A stretch of 64,000 nucleotides of DNA from an uncultured Gemmatimonadota bacterium (GTDB lineage Bacteria > Gemmatimonadota > Gemmatimonadetes > Gemmatimonadales > Gemmatimonadaceae): positions 1 through 64,000 of the forward strand of contig CAIVZZ010000001.1 of assembly GCA_903910555.1 (NCBI GenBank), read 5' to 3'. The position numbers were made by a program, and so were the translations under genes. Positions 50,542 to 59,930 of the stretch are shown here, one piece after another (position 1 is the first letter of the stretch; each line of letters starts with the position of its first letter). The notes beneath the pieces are model-generated. The model had not been told where the DNA came from. It did no database searches and saw only the letters and a list, made by a program, of their open reading frames with translations.

Positions 50542-52215
50542 CTATGCGGCGATCCGCGGTGCGGGCATGACCACGCTGAGCAGGGAGCCCACAACCACAA
50601 CCGTGACCGCGCCGACCACGTTGTGCCAGAGAAACGAAACCTGTGGCGCAAACCAGATCACGGAGAACACAGCGCTCATTCCAGATATGAGTCCGATGAA
50701 CGCTGCGTTCGCGCGGATCCGCGGCAGCATCGCGAGGATGAACACGCCGAGTATCGATCCATAGAAGATCGACCCGTAGCGATTCACGACTTCGATGAGC
50801 GAACCGAGCCGCACCGCGAACGTCGCGACCACGCAAGCGACCAATCCCCAAAAGCCGGTGGCGGCGCGTGACACGAACAGGAGACGCGCATCATCGGCAC
50901 CCGGGCTGATCCAGCGGCGATAGTGATCGATCACCGTCGCGGTCGCGAGCGCGCTCAGTTCGCCGGCGACCGCGGACATCGCCGCTGCAATCACCGCCGC
51001 GATGAACAGTCCGGCGAGGCCGATCGGCAGAGCCGTGAGGACGAAGTGCGGGATGATGTAGTTCACGTCCTTCGACGGCTTGCCCGAAATTTTTTCCGCC
51101 AGCGCCAGCGCCTCGCCGTGCACCTGCGTCACAGCCGCATCGCGCTCGGCGAGCGTCGCGCGCTGCGTGGCGTCAGCGCCGCTCGGCGTGGCCGCGAGAT
51201 CGCGCGCGGCGGCGGCGCGTGCGTCGAACAGCGCGTGATACCGTCCGTCGAGCAGCCGATACGCCGTGGAATCCGCGTTCTGTACGAGGCGCTCGCTCGC
51301 AGGATTGAAATAGAGCGGCGGCGCGAGGAAGATGTAGTACACAAACACGAGAACGCCCACGAGCAGGACGAGCGCCTGAAGCGGAATCTTCCAATAGGCG
51401 CTGATCAGATGGGCGCTGCGCGCTTCATCGACGCTCTTCGCGCTGAGATAGCGCTGCACCTGACTTTGATCGGTGCCAAAGTACGACAACATCAGGAACG
51501 TTCCGCCGATGATCCCCGACCAGAATGTGTACGTGTCGTGCAGGTTGAATGAAAAGTCGAACACGCGCAACCGGCCGGTCGCGCCGGCGAGCCGCAGCGC
51601 CGCGTCCGGACTGACGGGCAGCTTCACGAGCAGCACTATGACGACGGCGACGAGCGCGGTCACGACCACCACCATCTGCTTCACGTCCGCCCACGTCACG
51701 GCCTGCACGCCGCCGATCATCGTGTAGATGACGGTCGGGATTCCGATGATCGCGACGGACGTCGCGATGCTCCAGCCAAACATCGCCGAAAAAACAACGG
51801 CGGGCGCGGCGATGATCGTGCCGCACGAGAGTGCGCGCGAAAAAAGGAAAAGCAAACTCGTGAGTGAGCGCGTCTTTGCATCGAAGCGACGCTCGAGAAA
51901 CTCGTACGCCGTGTAGACCTTCGCCCGATGCAGGAACGGCACGATCGTCACGCCCAGGATCACCATCGCGATCGGCAGTCCAAAGTAGAACTGCACGAAC
52001 CGCATCCCGTCTGTGGCGCCCTGACCCGTGGTGCCGATCAGCGTGACGGCGGAGAGCTGCGTTGCCATGACGGTGAGGCCGACAGCCCACCACGGCAGCG
52101 CGCGACCGCCGAGGAAATATCCCTCGATCTCTTTTGTGCCTTTCGAGCGGCGCAGCCCGTCGACGCAGACGTACGTGAGGTAGCCGACGACGACGAGCCA
52201 GTTTACCCAGTGCAT
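50542..52215 (-). CDS. Sodium:solute symporter family protein
   Basis: A 557-residue secondary transporter with 13 or so hydrophobic helices. SSS-family features are YFLGGRALPWWAVGLTVMATQLSAVTLIGTTGQGATDGMRF, the GGVQAVTWADVKQ loop, SYFGTDQSQVQRYLSAKS and the later AAAMSAVAGELSALATATVIDHYRR. A long soluble insert (about 320-390) between helices is rich in Ala and charged residues. The substrate could be a sugar, carboxylate or amino acid. A 35-residue membrane peptide gene lies 34 bp upstream and an ndh remnant immediately downstream. Confidence 0.9.
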   Translation of the reverse strand: MHWVNWLVVVGYLTYVCVDGLRRSKGTKEIEGYFLGGRALPWWAVGLTVMATQLSAVTLIGTTGQGATDGMRFVQFYFGLPIAMVILGVTIVPFLHRAKVYTAYEFLERRFDAKTRSLTSLLFLFSRALSCGTIIAAPAVVFSAMFGWSIATSVAIIGIPTVIYTMIGGVQAVTWADVKQMVVVVTALVAVVIVLLVKLPVSPDAALRLAGATGRLRVFDFSFNLHDTYTFWSGIIGGTFLMLSYFGTDQSQVQRYLSAKSVDEARSAHLISAYWKIPLQALVLLVGVLVFVYYIFLAPPLYFNPASERLVQNADSTAYRLLDGRYHALFDARAAAARDLAATPSGADATQRATLAERDAAVTQVHGEALALAEKISGKPSKDVNYIIPHFVLTALPIGLAGLFIAAVIAAAMSAVAGELSALATATVIDHYRRWISPGADDARLLFVSRAATGFWGLVACVVATFAVRLGSLIEVVNRYGSIFYGSILGVFILAMLPRIRANAAFIGLISGMSAVFSVIWFAPQVSFLWHNVVGAVTVVVVGSLLSVVMPAPRIAA

Positions 52216-52249
52216 CGTCGGTTGGTTGGCGTTGTCTGCGTGGCGGCGA

Positions 52250-52357
52250 TCAGCGCGAGTATCGCGCCTGGAGGAGTCCGAGCAATGCGAGCACGATCAC
52301 TTCCGCACTGAGCACGCGAATGAAGACGCGGCGGAATCCGGTGCTCCCCTCGCTCAC
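52250..52357 (-). CDS. 35-residue single-pass membrane peptide
   Basis: A 35-codon gene from GTG 52357, overlapping the PIG-L-type gene's stop (GTGA), to TGA 52250. The peptide is a charged head (SEGSTGFRRVFIR) followed by one hydrophobic helix (VLSAEVIVLALLGLLQARY). Its coupling to the upstream stop and position 34 bp before the sodium:solute symporter suggest a small accessory subunit or regulator of that transporter, an inference from context. It is too small for many gene finders. Confidence 0.55.
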   Translation of the reverse strand: MSEGSTGFRRVFIRVLSAEVIVLALLGLLQARYSR

Positions 52358-55059
52358 GGAACGACCTTCTTCGGTGCGGCGCGTTCCGGCTCGAGTCCCG
52401 CGCTGAGCAGGTTGACGAACAGCCGCGGTCCGCCCGGCACGCCACCGGGAATCTGCCGGAAGAGCGCAAGCGAGGTGAAGATGTACGTCCCTTTTCCGAG
52501 CGGTGCGACGAGAAGCGCGCCTTTGTTATCGGGCTCGCCGGGATCGTGCATCTCGAGCGGAGTCGAGTAATGCGGATCGATCACGGTCGGCATGTAGAGT
52601 GCGCGTTCCTGAACCCAGTCGTCCCAGTCTTCCTTGCCGATTCTGTTCGGCGAGGTGAGCACACGGGACTTGGGATCGAGAATCGTGACCGGCGCTTCTT
52701 CCACCGTGACGCGCGACGTCCGCGGCGTCGTGACTGGGAACGGCATGACGCCGAGCGTGGCGATGTCCTGTCCGTATTGAACGACCAGCGTTCCGCCCTT
52801 CTTGGCAAAATCGATCAGGCGCGAGTTGTAGGCGACAAGTTCACGGTGCGCCTCATAGGCGCGCGTGCCGACCACAACCGTGCTGAACCGCGCGAGGTCG
52901 ACGACCGGAAGCTCTTCGGCACTGATGATCGTGACTGGAATCCCCAGCTGCCGCAGAAATGGCGCCGTGTTGTCGCCGACACCCTGGATGTACGCGACGC
53001 TGAGCGTCGCGGGGATCGTGATCTCGACGGCCTGGAGATAAATCGCAGAGAAGCGATACATCCGGATCGGACGAATGTGCCCGTATTCGATCTCCCGGAA
53101 GCCGTCCATGTAGCGCCCGTTTTCCGTTTCCGCGACGATGCCGAACTCGTAGCGTCCCGCCTTGAGCTGGCCGCGCACGCGCACGAACAGCTCTTTCTCC
53201 TCCTTGGGCTGCAGCGTCATCGAGAGCGGAATCGAATCGACGTGCACGCCTTCCGGCTTCACAACCTTGAACGAAAAGGTGCGCGGTGTGGACGCGAACG
53301 ACTTGATCGTCACGCGCATCATGTGATCGAGCGGCTTGTTCGCAACCATCCATTCGAGTCCGCGATCAAACGCGAGCGTGACGGCGGGTACGCCGCCAAT
53401 CGGACGGTTCTGCTCGCCGAGCAGCGGATCCGCCGAGTGAAACGTCACGGGGCCTGCGTCCATCGTGAGCATCTGTCCCGCGATGTTCATGGTCACGCGG
53501 ACGTTGGTGACGCGGCGCGCGTCTTCGGCAACGGCCACGCCCGGGACCGTCGTGAACTCACCTCCGCCCGACGCGTACGAAATGCGCGCAAGTCCGTCGG
53601 ACGGCGAATCGTGCTCGGCGAACAAATCGCCGCTGTGCGGGCTTTGCCACCACGGCCGCGAGTCCACCAGACCAATGATGCTTCGCGTGAGCCGCGCGCT
53701 GCTGTCGGGAGAAATGATCATCGGCGCGAACAAGAACGGCAGCGCGTCGTTCAACCGCGCGTAGGCGAGCGTGACGTTGTCGTGCCCGCGGTTGTACACG
53801 GTGAGCGTCACCGGCATCGAATCACCGAATGACAGCAGTTCCTGCGGCGCGGTTGCTTCGATCGCCACACCCGCGGCTTCGAACGCGGCCTCGGTGGTGC
53901 GGCGGAGCGTGATATCGAGTGATGCGTCGAGATCAAGTTCAGCCGCACCGCACGTCGCGCCGCCGACTATCGCATCGCCGGCCACGCGCGCGACGCCGGT
54001 GCGCTTGTCGAACGAGCAGCGCGGCGTTTCGCGGCGCGCGCGCTGCAGCAGCATCGCCGCGCGCGCGAGCCAGCGCGTCGTTCCCGCCGGATGCCGCAGG
54101 TCGACCGTGGTCCGCGCCGAGTCGAGCAACGCCTGCGCGGTGACGAGCGGCTCGCGCGCTGCAGCAGGTGCTTCGGCTGCAAGGCGCGCGAACGTCGTGT
54201 CGATTCCGTCAAACATCGTCTTCTCGTCGCCGGGAGCAGTCGACTCGTTCACGCGCGACCCCTGCCGCACCACATAGTCCATCTGCGCGCCCTTCCGCAG
54301 CTGGATCCCGCCGAAGCCCTGCGACCGGTGCTGTGCGCGGCTCTCACCCGCGATTTCGGAGTAGCTGCGGCCGAGCACCGGATCGTATTCGCCGACGTTC
54401 ATCCCAACGGCACCGGCGACGCGATTCCCGCGCGACACGCGATAAAACTTCAGCGGCGCCCACGCGTGGCCGTACTTCTTCTCGGGAAAACGCACCGTAT
54501 CCGCCGCCGCGTCGTACGCTTCGCGCGAGAGCAGGCCCGCGACCGTGTGATGCCCATGTCCATCCGCAGGCGTGCCGGACCATACCGACACGATCACATG
54601 CGGACGGAACGAGCGGATCACCGTCACGACATCGGCGAGCAGCGAGTCGTGATCCCAATGCTTGTACGTTTCCGCCGCGGATTTCGAAAATCCGAAATCG
54701 AATGCGCGCGCGAAATACTGATGGCCGCCATCGAGCCGCCGCGCGGCGAGCAGTTCTTCCGTACGGATCGCGCCAAGCCCTTCGCCGAGGTCGTTGCCGA
54801 TGAGGTTCTGCCCACCGTCGCCCCGAGTGAGCGAGAGATACGCGGTCTCCACACGTTTTCCGCGCGCGAGATACGCGATCAGCTGGGTGTCTTCGTCGTC
54901 GGGATGCGCGGCAATCATCAGCACGCGGCTCGTGACCGTTGCACCGCGCACGAGTTGATCGGTGGCGGCCGCGCCGCGCTCCTGCGCCGACAGCCCCCGG
55001 GCGACGAGCAGCGACAGCGCGCAGGCAACAGCGGCACGGCTCATCGCGTTCCGCATCAT
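52354..55059 (-). CDS. Exported PIG-L-family deacetylase-like protein with large C-terminal region
   Basis: A 901-residue secreted protein (signal AMSRAAVACALSLLVARGLSAQ). The N-terminal LmbE/PIG-L domain has the zinc motif AAHPDDED and the later DGHGHH, so it is probably a zinc-dependent N-acetylglucosamine or amide deacetylase. The middle (about 400-690) is beta-rich, like immunoglobulin or NEW-type spacer domains. The C-terminal ~200 residues resemble a class I glutamine-amidotransferase-like Rossmann domain (ISAEELPVVDLARFSTVVVGTRAYEAH). ATG 55059 overlaps the sucA stop (ATGA); the longer upstream reading is only a shadow of sucA. Confidence 0.82.
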   Translation of the reverse strand: MMRNAMSRAAVACALSLLVARGLSAQERGAAATDQLVRGATVTSRVLMIAAHPDDEDTQLIAYLARGKRVETAYLSLTRGDGGQNLIGNDLGEGLGAIRTEELLAARRLDGGHQYFARAFDFGFSKSAAETYKHWDHDSLLADVVTVIRSFRPHVIVSVWSGTPADGHGHHTVAGLLSREAYDAAADTVRFPEKKYGHAWAPLKFYRVSRGNRVAGAVGMNVGEYDPVLGRSYSEIAGESRAQHRSQGFGGIQLRKGAQMDYVVRQGSRVNESTAPGDEKTMFDGIDTTFARLAAEAPAAAREPLVTAQALLDSARTTVDLRHPAGTTRWLARAAMLLQRARRETPRCSFDKRTGVARVAGDAIVGGATCGAAELDLDASLDITLRRTTEAAFEAAGVAIEATAPQELLSFGDSMPVTLTVYNRGHDNVTLAYARLNDALPFLFAPMIISPDSSARLTRSIIGLVDSRPWWQSPHSGDLFAEHDSPSDGLARISYASGGGEFTTVPGVAVAEDARRVTNVRVTMNIAGQMLTMDAGPVTFHSADPLLGEQNRPIGGVPAVTLAFDRGLEWMVANKPLDHMMRVTIKSFASTPRTFSFKVVKPEGVHVDSIPLSMTLQPKEEKELFVRVRGQLKAGRYEFGIVAETENGRYMDGFREIEYGHIRPIRMYRFSAIYLQAVEITIPATLSVAYIQGVGDNTAPFLRQLGIPVTIISAEELPVVDLARFSTVVVGTRAYEAHRELVAYNSRLIDFAKKGGTLVVQYGQDIATLGVMPFPVTTPRTSRVTVEEAPVTILDPKSRVLTSPNRIGKEDWDDWVQERALYMPTVIDPHYSTPLEMHDPGEPDNKGALLVAPLGKGTYIFTSLALFRQIPGGVPGGPRLFVNLLSAGLEPERAAPKKVVP

Positions 55060-57824
55060 ACCGCCTTCATCACGCCGCTCGCGCGCCGCGCGCCGCTCGC
55101 CCGCTGCGCCGTCGCCAGCGCGTCCGCCACGATCCGCGCCTGTTCCTCGGCGTGCGTCTGCGGATACCCCTCTGCCGGGCTCGCGCGCTCCGGACGTCCG
55201 ATGTAGCGGATCACGAGCGTATTTCCCACTGAACCGCGCAGCCGCGGCGCGACATAACTCCACGCGCCCATGTTCTTCGGCTCTTCCTGCACCCACGCGA
55301 CGTCCTTCACGTTCGGATACAGATCGAGCACGCGCGACACGTCCGCGTGCGGCCATGGATACAGCTCCTCGACGCGGACGACCGCGACGTCGTTCGGGAG
55401 CGGCTTGGCCGTGAGGTCGTAGTAAATTTTCCCGGTGCAGAGCACGAGGCGCGTGACTTCCTGACGCTTCTCGTCGCCGGTTGGGTCGTCGATCACAGGC
55501 TGGAACGTGCGCTCTGAAAGATCGGTAACCCAGCTCGCGGCCTGCGCGAGACGCAGCAGCGACTTCGGCTGCATCAGAATCAGCGGCCTGCGCGACGAAC
55601 CCGCCGCCTGACGGCGCAGAATGTGGAAGTACTGCGCAGGTGTCGACGGATACGCGACGCGCATGTTTCCTTCCGCACACATCTGCAGAAAACGCTCGAG
55701 ACGTGCGCTCGAATGTTCGGGGCCCTGTCCCTCGTATCCGTGCGGGAGCAACAGCACGAGACCGGAGTCCTGTCCCCACTTGGCGCGATCGGCCGAAAGG
55801 AACTGGTCGATGATCGGCTGCGCGACGTTCGCGAAATCGCCGAACTGTCCTTCCCACAGCGCGAGCGTATCGGGCGCCGCACAGCTGTAGCCGTATTCGA
55901 AACCCATCACCGCCATCTCACTCAGCGCGGAATTGTAGATCTCAAATGCAGCGCGCGCGCTTCCGATGTGCTGAAGCGGGATGTACTCGCTCCCATTCGT
56001 GACATCGTGCAGCACCGCATGGCGGTGCGAGAACGTTCCGCGCTCGACATCCTGCCCCGAGAAACGGATCGACATGTCGTCGGCGAGGATCGCGGCAAAC
56101 GCGAGCGCCTCCGCGTGACCCCAGTCGATGCCGCCCGCATCACCCATCGCGTCGCGACGACGCTCGAGCTGCTTCGCGAGACGCGGATGCGGAGTGAACG
56201 ACGGCGGCCAGTGCAGCAGCGCCTCGTTGAGTTCCGTCAGGCGCGCGGTCGTGAGTTCGCGCACCGGTTTCTGCTCAGGCGCTGCAGCTTCCGCGAAATC
56301 GCTGTGATCGGTGCTCGTGTCGGCTTTTGACTTGTCGAGCTGCGTCTGCAAACTCGCGGCGACGGCGGCATCGGCCGCGTCGACGTCGGCCTGTGTGACG
56401 ACACCCTCGGCAACAAGACGCGCGCCCCAGACCTGTCGCGGCGTCGCGTGTGCTTTGATTTTCTCGTAGAGCAGCGGCTGTGTATACGTCGGCTCGTCGC
56501 CTTCGTTGTGGCCATGCCTGCGATAGCCAACGAGATCAACAAGGAAATCGCGTCCGAACTTCGTGCGATACGCCACAGCAATTCGCATCGCGATCACGCA
56601 TGCCTCGGCATCATCGCCGTTCACATGGATCACCGGCATCTCGAATCCCTTCGCGAGATCGCTCGCGAAGCGCGTCGAGCGGCCGTCGGTTGGATCGGTG
56701 GTGAAGCCGACCTGATTGTTCACGATCACGTGCAGCGTGCCGCCGACACGATACGCACGCAGCCGTGCGAGGTTGAACGTCTCGGCGACGACTCCCTCAC
56801 CCGGGAACGCCGCGTCGCCATGAATGCAAATCGGCACGACGGACATTTCATCTCGCGTCGCCGGCGCGTCAGGCTGGCGCTGGTGCGCACGGGCATAGCC
56901 CTCGAGCACCGGGTTCACGATTTCGAGATGACTCGGGTTCGGCAGGAGTGAGAGACGCACGGCCTTCGCACTGGCGGTAATGCGCTCGCCCTCGAAGCCG
57001 AGATGGTACTTCACATCGCCGGTGGAGACATCACTGAGGTGATCGTGGCGTCCCTGAAACTCGCCCATGATGTGTTCAACCGGCTTCCCGAGCACGCGCG
57101 CGAGCACATTGATGCGCCCGCGATGCGACATCGAGATTGCCACATGGCGCGCTCCTGCGGCGGCCGATTCGTCGATCGCGGTGTCGAGCATCGGCACGAG
57201 CGCGTCGGTGCCTTCGATCGAAAAGCGTTTGTAACCCGTGAACGCGCGGCCCAAGAAGCGCTCGAGACCGTCAACTTCACTGAGGCGCGTGAGGAGCGCG
57301 CGTTTCTCATCGGCCGTAAGCGGACGCGTGAGCTGCTCCGCGGTGAAGATCGAGCGGAACCATTGACGCTCTTCTTCGGTGCCGCAGTGCACGAACTCAA
57401 CGGCGAGATTGCGCGTGTACCGGTACTTGAGGCGCTCGGCGACATCGCGCCCCGTGGCGAGATGCGGAAAGCCGAGCGCGGTGCCGGTGACAAGATCGAG
57501 ATCTGCGTCGGTGATGCCGTAGTGCTCGAGCGTGAGCTCGGTGGCACCGGGCGGCGGCGAGCCGAGCGGGTCGAGCTGCACCGCGAGGTAGCCGTAGCGA
57601 CGGATCGAATTCAGATAGCGCGAGACGCCAACGACGCGGCGCGCGAAGTCTTGATCCGGCGGGGCGGATGATGCGCCTGACGCGGGGGATCCGCCCCCGT
57701 ATTCAGCCGCAAGACGGAAGAACTGGCGCCACGACTCGTCGACTGAACCGGGATCGCGGCGGAAGCTCTCGTACTGCTCAGCTATGTATGCGTCGTTGAA
57801 AACGGACGCGACGGGATCGGTCAT
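55056..57824 (-). CDS. sucA: 2-oxoglutarate dehydrogenase E1 component
   Basis: A 922-residue thiamine-diphosphate enzyme that decarboxylates 2-oxoglutarate and passes the succinyl group to SucB. Characteristic are the N-terminal SVFNDAYIAEQYESFRRDPGSVDESWRQFF, the E1 region AISMSHRGRINVLARVLGKP, GDVKYHLGFEGER, LIPNPSHLEIVNPVLEGYARA-like LLPNPSHLE, IHGDAAFPGEGVVAETFNL, the ThDP-binding GYRRHGHNEGDEPTYTQPLLY, and the C-terminal EEPKNMGAWSYV. ATG 57824 has a TAGATT box six bases upstream. Its partners sucB and lpd are 50 kb away, so E1 is regulated separately here and is coupled instead to the PIG-L-type gene. Confidence 0.97.
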   Translation of the reverse strand: MTDPVASVFNDAYIAEQYESFRRDPGSVDESWRQFFRLAAEYGGGSPASGASSAPPDQDFARRVVGVSRYLNSIRRYGYLAVQLDPLGSPPPGATELTLEHYGITDADLDLVTGTALGFPHLATGRDVAERLKYRYTRNLAVEFVHCGTEEERQWFRSIFTAEQLTRPLTADEKRALLTRLSEVDGLERFLGRAFTGYKRFSIEGTDALVPMLDTAIDESAAAGARHVAISMSHRGRINVLARVLGKPVEHIMGEFQGRHDHLSDVSTGDVKYHLGFEGERITASAKAVRLSLLPNPSHLEIVNPVLEGYARAHQRQPDAPATRDEMSVVPICIHGDAAFPGEGVVAETFNLARLRAYRVGGTLHVIVNNQVGFTTDPTDGRSTRFASDLAKGFEMPVIHVNGDDAEACVIAMRIAVAYRTKFGRDFLVDLVGYRRHGHNEGDEPTYTQPLLYEKIKAHATPRQVWGARLVAEGVVTQADVDAADAAVAASLQTQLDKSKADTSTDHSDFAEAAAPEQKPVRELTTARLTELNEALLHWPPSFTPHPRLAKQLERRRDAMGDAGGIDWGHAEALAFAAILADDMSIRFSGQDVERGTFSHRHAVLHDVTNGSEYIPLQHIGSARAAFEIYNSALSEMAVMGFEYGYSCAAPDTLALWEGQFGDFANVAQPIIDQFLSADRAKWGQDSGLVLLLPHGYEGQGPEHSSARLERFLQMCAEGNMRVAYPSTPAQYFHILRRQAAGSSRRPLILMQPKSLLRLAQAASWVTDLSERTFQPVIDDPTGDEKRQEVTRLVLCTGKIYYDLTAKPLPNDVAVVRVEELYPWPHADVSRVLDLYPNVKDVAWVQEEPKNMGAWSYVAPRLRGSVGNTLVIRYIGRPERASPAEGYPQTHAEEQARIVADALATAQRASGARRASGVMKAV

Positions 57825-57836
57825 GCCTCAAATCTA
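57825..57836 (-). promoter_or_regulatory. -10 box of a candidate leaderless sucA promoter
   Basis: On the minus strand TAGATT (57836-57831) ends six bases before ATG 57824. The TGAGG in between could alternatively be a weak ribosome-binding site on a longer transcript from the kinase gene, which ends only 9 bp upstream. Confidence 0.45.
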
Positions 57837-59867
57837 GCCTATCGCAGCAAGCAAGTCGTGTAGCTGGAGGGCGGTCTGGGGCCGGTCTTCGGGCTTCTTG
57901 GAAAGCGTCCGCATGACCAGGTCCGACAGCGCCTGGGGCACCTCGGAATTGACCATGATCGGCGCCACGGGCGTTTCTTCGAGCAGCTTCGCCACAAGCG
58001 AAAACTGGTTTTCGGCTGTGATCGGCGGCGTGCCCGTGAGGCATTCGTAAATCACGCAGCCGGCCGCGTAGATATCGGCGCGGGCGTCAATGTCCTGCCC
58101 CATGAGCTGCTCGGGCGCCATGTACTCCGGCGTGCCGACGACCATTCCCTGTTCGGTCATCCCGCTTTGCCGCTTCGCGAGCCGCGCGATGCCGAAGTCC
58201 ATAACCTTGAGCACACCGTCGGGCTCGACCACCATGTTCTGCGGCTTGATATCGCGGTGGATGACGCCCTGGTCGTGCGCAACCTCGAGCGCGCGGCAGA
58301 GCTGCTTCGCGACGGTGAGCGTGACCGGAATCGGAAGGCGGCCGCGGCGCTTGACCAGCTCCTTCAGCGTCGTGCCTTCGACGTATTCCATCGTGATGAA
58401 ATACACACCGGAGAACTCACCGAGGTCGTGCGTGCGGACGACGTTCCGGTGTGAGATACGGCGCGCGAGGCGGATTTCGCTTTTGAAACGCTCGAGCGCG
58501 TTCGCGTCTTCGCTCAGCAACTCCTGCTTCAGCGTCTTGATGGCAATCACTTCGCCGAGCTCGGTGTCGACAGCCTTGAACACCATCCCCATCCCGCCTA
58601 CGCCAAGCACTTCTTTCACCTCATAGCGGACCGCAAAGCGCTGGCCGGGGGTGAGCGCGCCGTGTTGAACGGCGTTGGCCATGGTCCCGGTGACGGCTTC
58701 GATTCGCACGGTGCGCGCGTCGGTGGGCGTGTTGCCGCCAAGGAATTCTACAAGCGCCTGTTTATCGCGCAGGTCGGTGAGCATGGCGCGAAATGCGTTC
58801 GCGAGCGCGCCGATTTCTCCCCCGGCGCTCACCGTGATATCTGCCGAGTAGTCGCCATCGGCCGCGCGCTTGGTGGCGTCGACGAGCAGCATGACCGGGC
58901 GCGTGATCTGCCGCGCGATTCCGAACGACAGTAGCCCGGCAATGAGCAGGCCGATCGCTCCGCCGCCGAGGATGATGTTCTTCAGCCGGTTGAACGATGC
59001 GAACTCGACGTCTGTGTTGCGCAGGACGATGAACCCGCCGACCTGAGAACCAGACGCGGAACGGAGCGGTTCCCCGAGCGCGACGAAGTTTGTCCCTTTG
59101 ATTTTCACGTCGAGCTTCATCGTCACTTCGCGGCTGAGCGAATCGACGCTTCCCGGTTCGATCGGCGCGACCGGCTTGAGGCCCGCGATGAGCGCGTCCA
59201 GATCAGTGCTGCGACCGATCGTCGACGCGACCAAATGCGCCCCGCCCTTGTCGTCCGTCGAAAAGAACACGACATCGACGTCGGATCCGCCGGCCGATTT
59301 CACCGACGTGGCAAACGCGTTGTCGAGTGCGCGCACGGCCATCAGCACACCGGCGACGCGACTCGCACTGGCGCCGAGGATCGGCACGGCCGTCGTCTGA
59401 ATCAGCGTATCGCCGGTGTAGACGCCGTACGCGCCCTTCGAACTCCCTTCGAGCGCGCCGCCGATCAGCGGTGAAGCGGAAAGATCCACGGTATCGGCCC
59501 CCGCCTCGTTGCTTTTGGCAAGACGGATCCCCTTATCAGACGTGATCTGCACCCAGTTGGCGCCGATCTGCGTGACGGCTTCCTGCGCCTGGTCGAGCAC
59601 GTCGCCGAGTTTTTTCTGTTCGACAATCGCGCGGAACGCCGGATTCTTCACGAATACTTCCGCCTGTCCGGTCAGCGCGCTGCGGCGCTCGTCGAGCTGC
59701 GTATTGATCTGCTGGCGCGCGTCGCCAAGCGCCTTCGTCACCGACTGATCGGCGGTTTTGGCGGCGGAGCTGGCAGTGACGGCAAGCGTCGTGCCGAGCA
59801 CGGCCGCCACGACGAACGCGGTGCCGAGAAAAATCTTGGTCGTGAGAGAAAAACCGCGCGTCGTCAC
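57834..59867 (-). CDS. Transmembrane Ser/Thr protein kinase with Cache-like sensor and HAMP domain
   Basis: A 677-residue kinase with an uncommon order of parts. TM helix 1 spans about residues 11-32, an extracytoplasmic sensor domain of Cache type 33-296, TM helix 2 297-317 and HAMP 318-370. The C-terminal kinase domain runs about 415-677, with P-loop GVGGMG (422-427), K444, HRD (537-539), DFG (557-559) and APE (584-586). All catalytic residues are present, so it should be active. Most bacterial kinases of this class place the kinase N-terminally; this one copies the layout of a sensor histidine kinase. GTG 59867 starts the protein; sucA follows 9 bp later. Confidence 0.9.
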   Translation of the reverse strand: MTTRGFSLTTKIFLGTAFVVAAVLGTTLAVTASSAAKTADQSVTKALGDARQQINTQLDERRSALTGQAEVFVKNPAFRAIVEQKKLGDVLDQAQEAVTQIGANWVQITSDKGIRLAKSNEAGADTVDLSASPLIGGALEGSSKGAYGVYTGDTLIQTTAVPILGASASRVAGVLMAVRALDNAFATSVKSAGGSDVDVVFFSTDDKGGAHLVASTIGRSTDLDALIAGLKPVAPIEPGSVDSLSREVTMKLDVKIKGTNFVALGEPLRSASGSQVGGFIVLRNTDVEFASFNRLKNIILGGGAIGLLIAGLLSFGIARQITRPVMLLVDATKRAADGDYSADITVSAGGEIGALANAFRAMLTDLRDKQALVEFLGGNTPTDARTVRIEAVTGTMANAVQHGALTPGQRFAVRYEVKEVLGVGGMGMVFKAVDTELGEVIAIKTLKQELLSEDANALERFKSEIRLARRISHRNVVRTHDLGEFSGVYFITMEYVEGTTLKELVKRRGRLPIPVTLTVAKQLCRALEVAHDQGVIHRDIKPQNMVVEPDGVLKVMDFGIARLAKRQSGMTEQGMVVGTPEYMAPEQLMGQDIDARADIYAAGCVIYECLTGTPPITAENQFSLVAKLLEETPVAPIMVNSEVPQALSDLVMRTLSKKPEDRPQTALQLHDLLAAIG

Positions 59868-59930
59868 AATGATGCCGGGTGGGAGATTGTTCGGTGGGGT
59901 GAACGGTGCTGCGCGCAGCTGTTCGTGCTA

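Noticed and set aside
55060-55857. A 266-codon N-terminal extension of the PIG-L-type protein
   Set aside because: It lies wholly inside sucA on the same strand in another frame. It is Arg-rich and low in structure, and the true start with signal peptide is at 55059.
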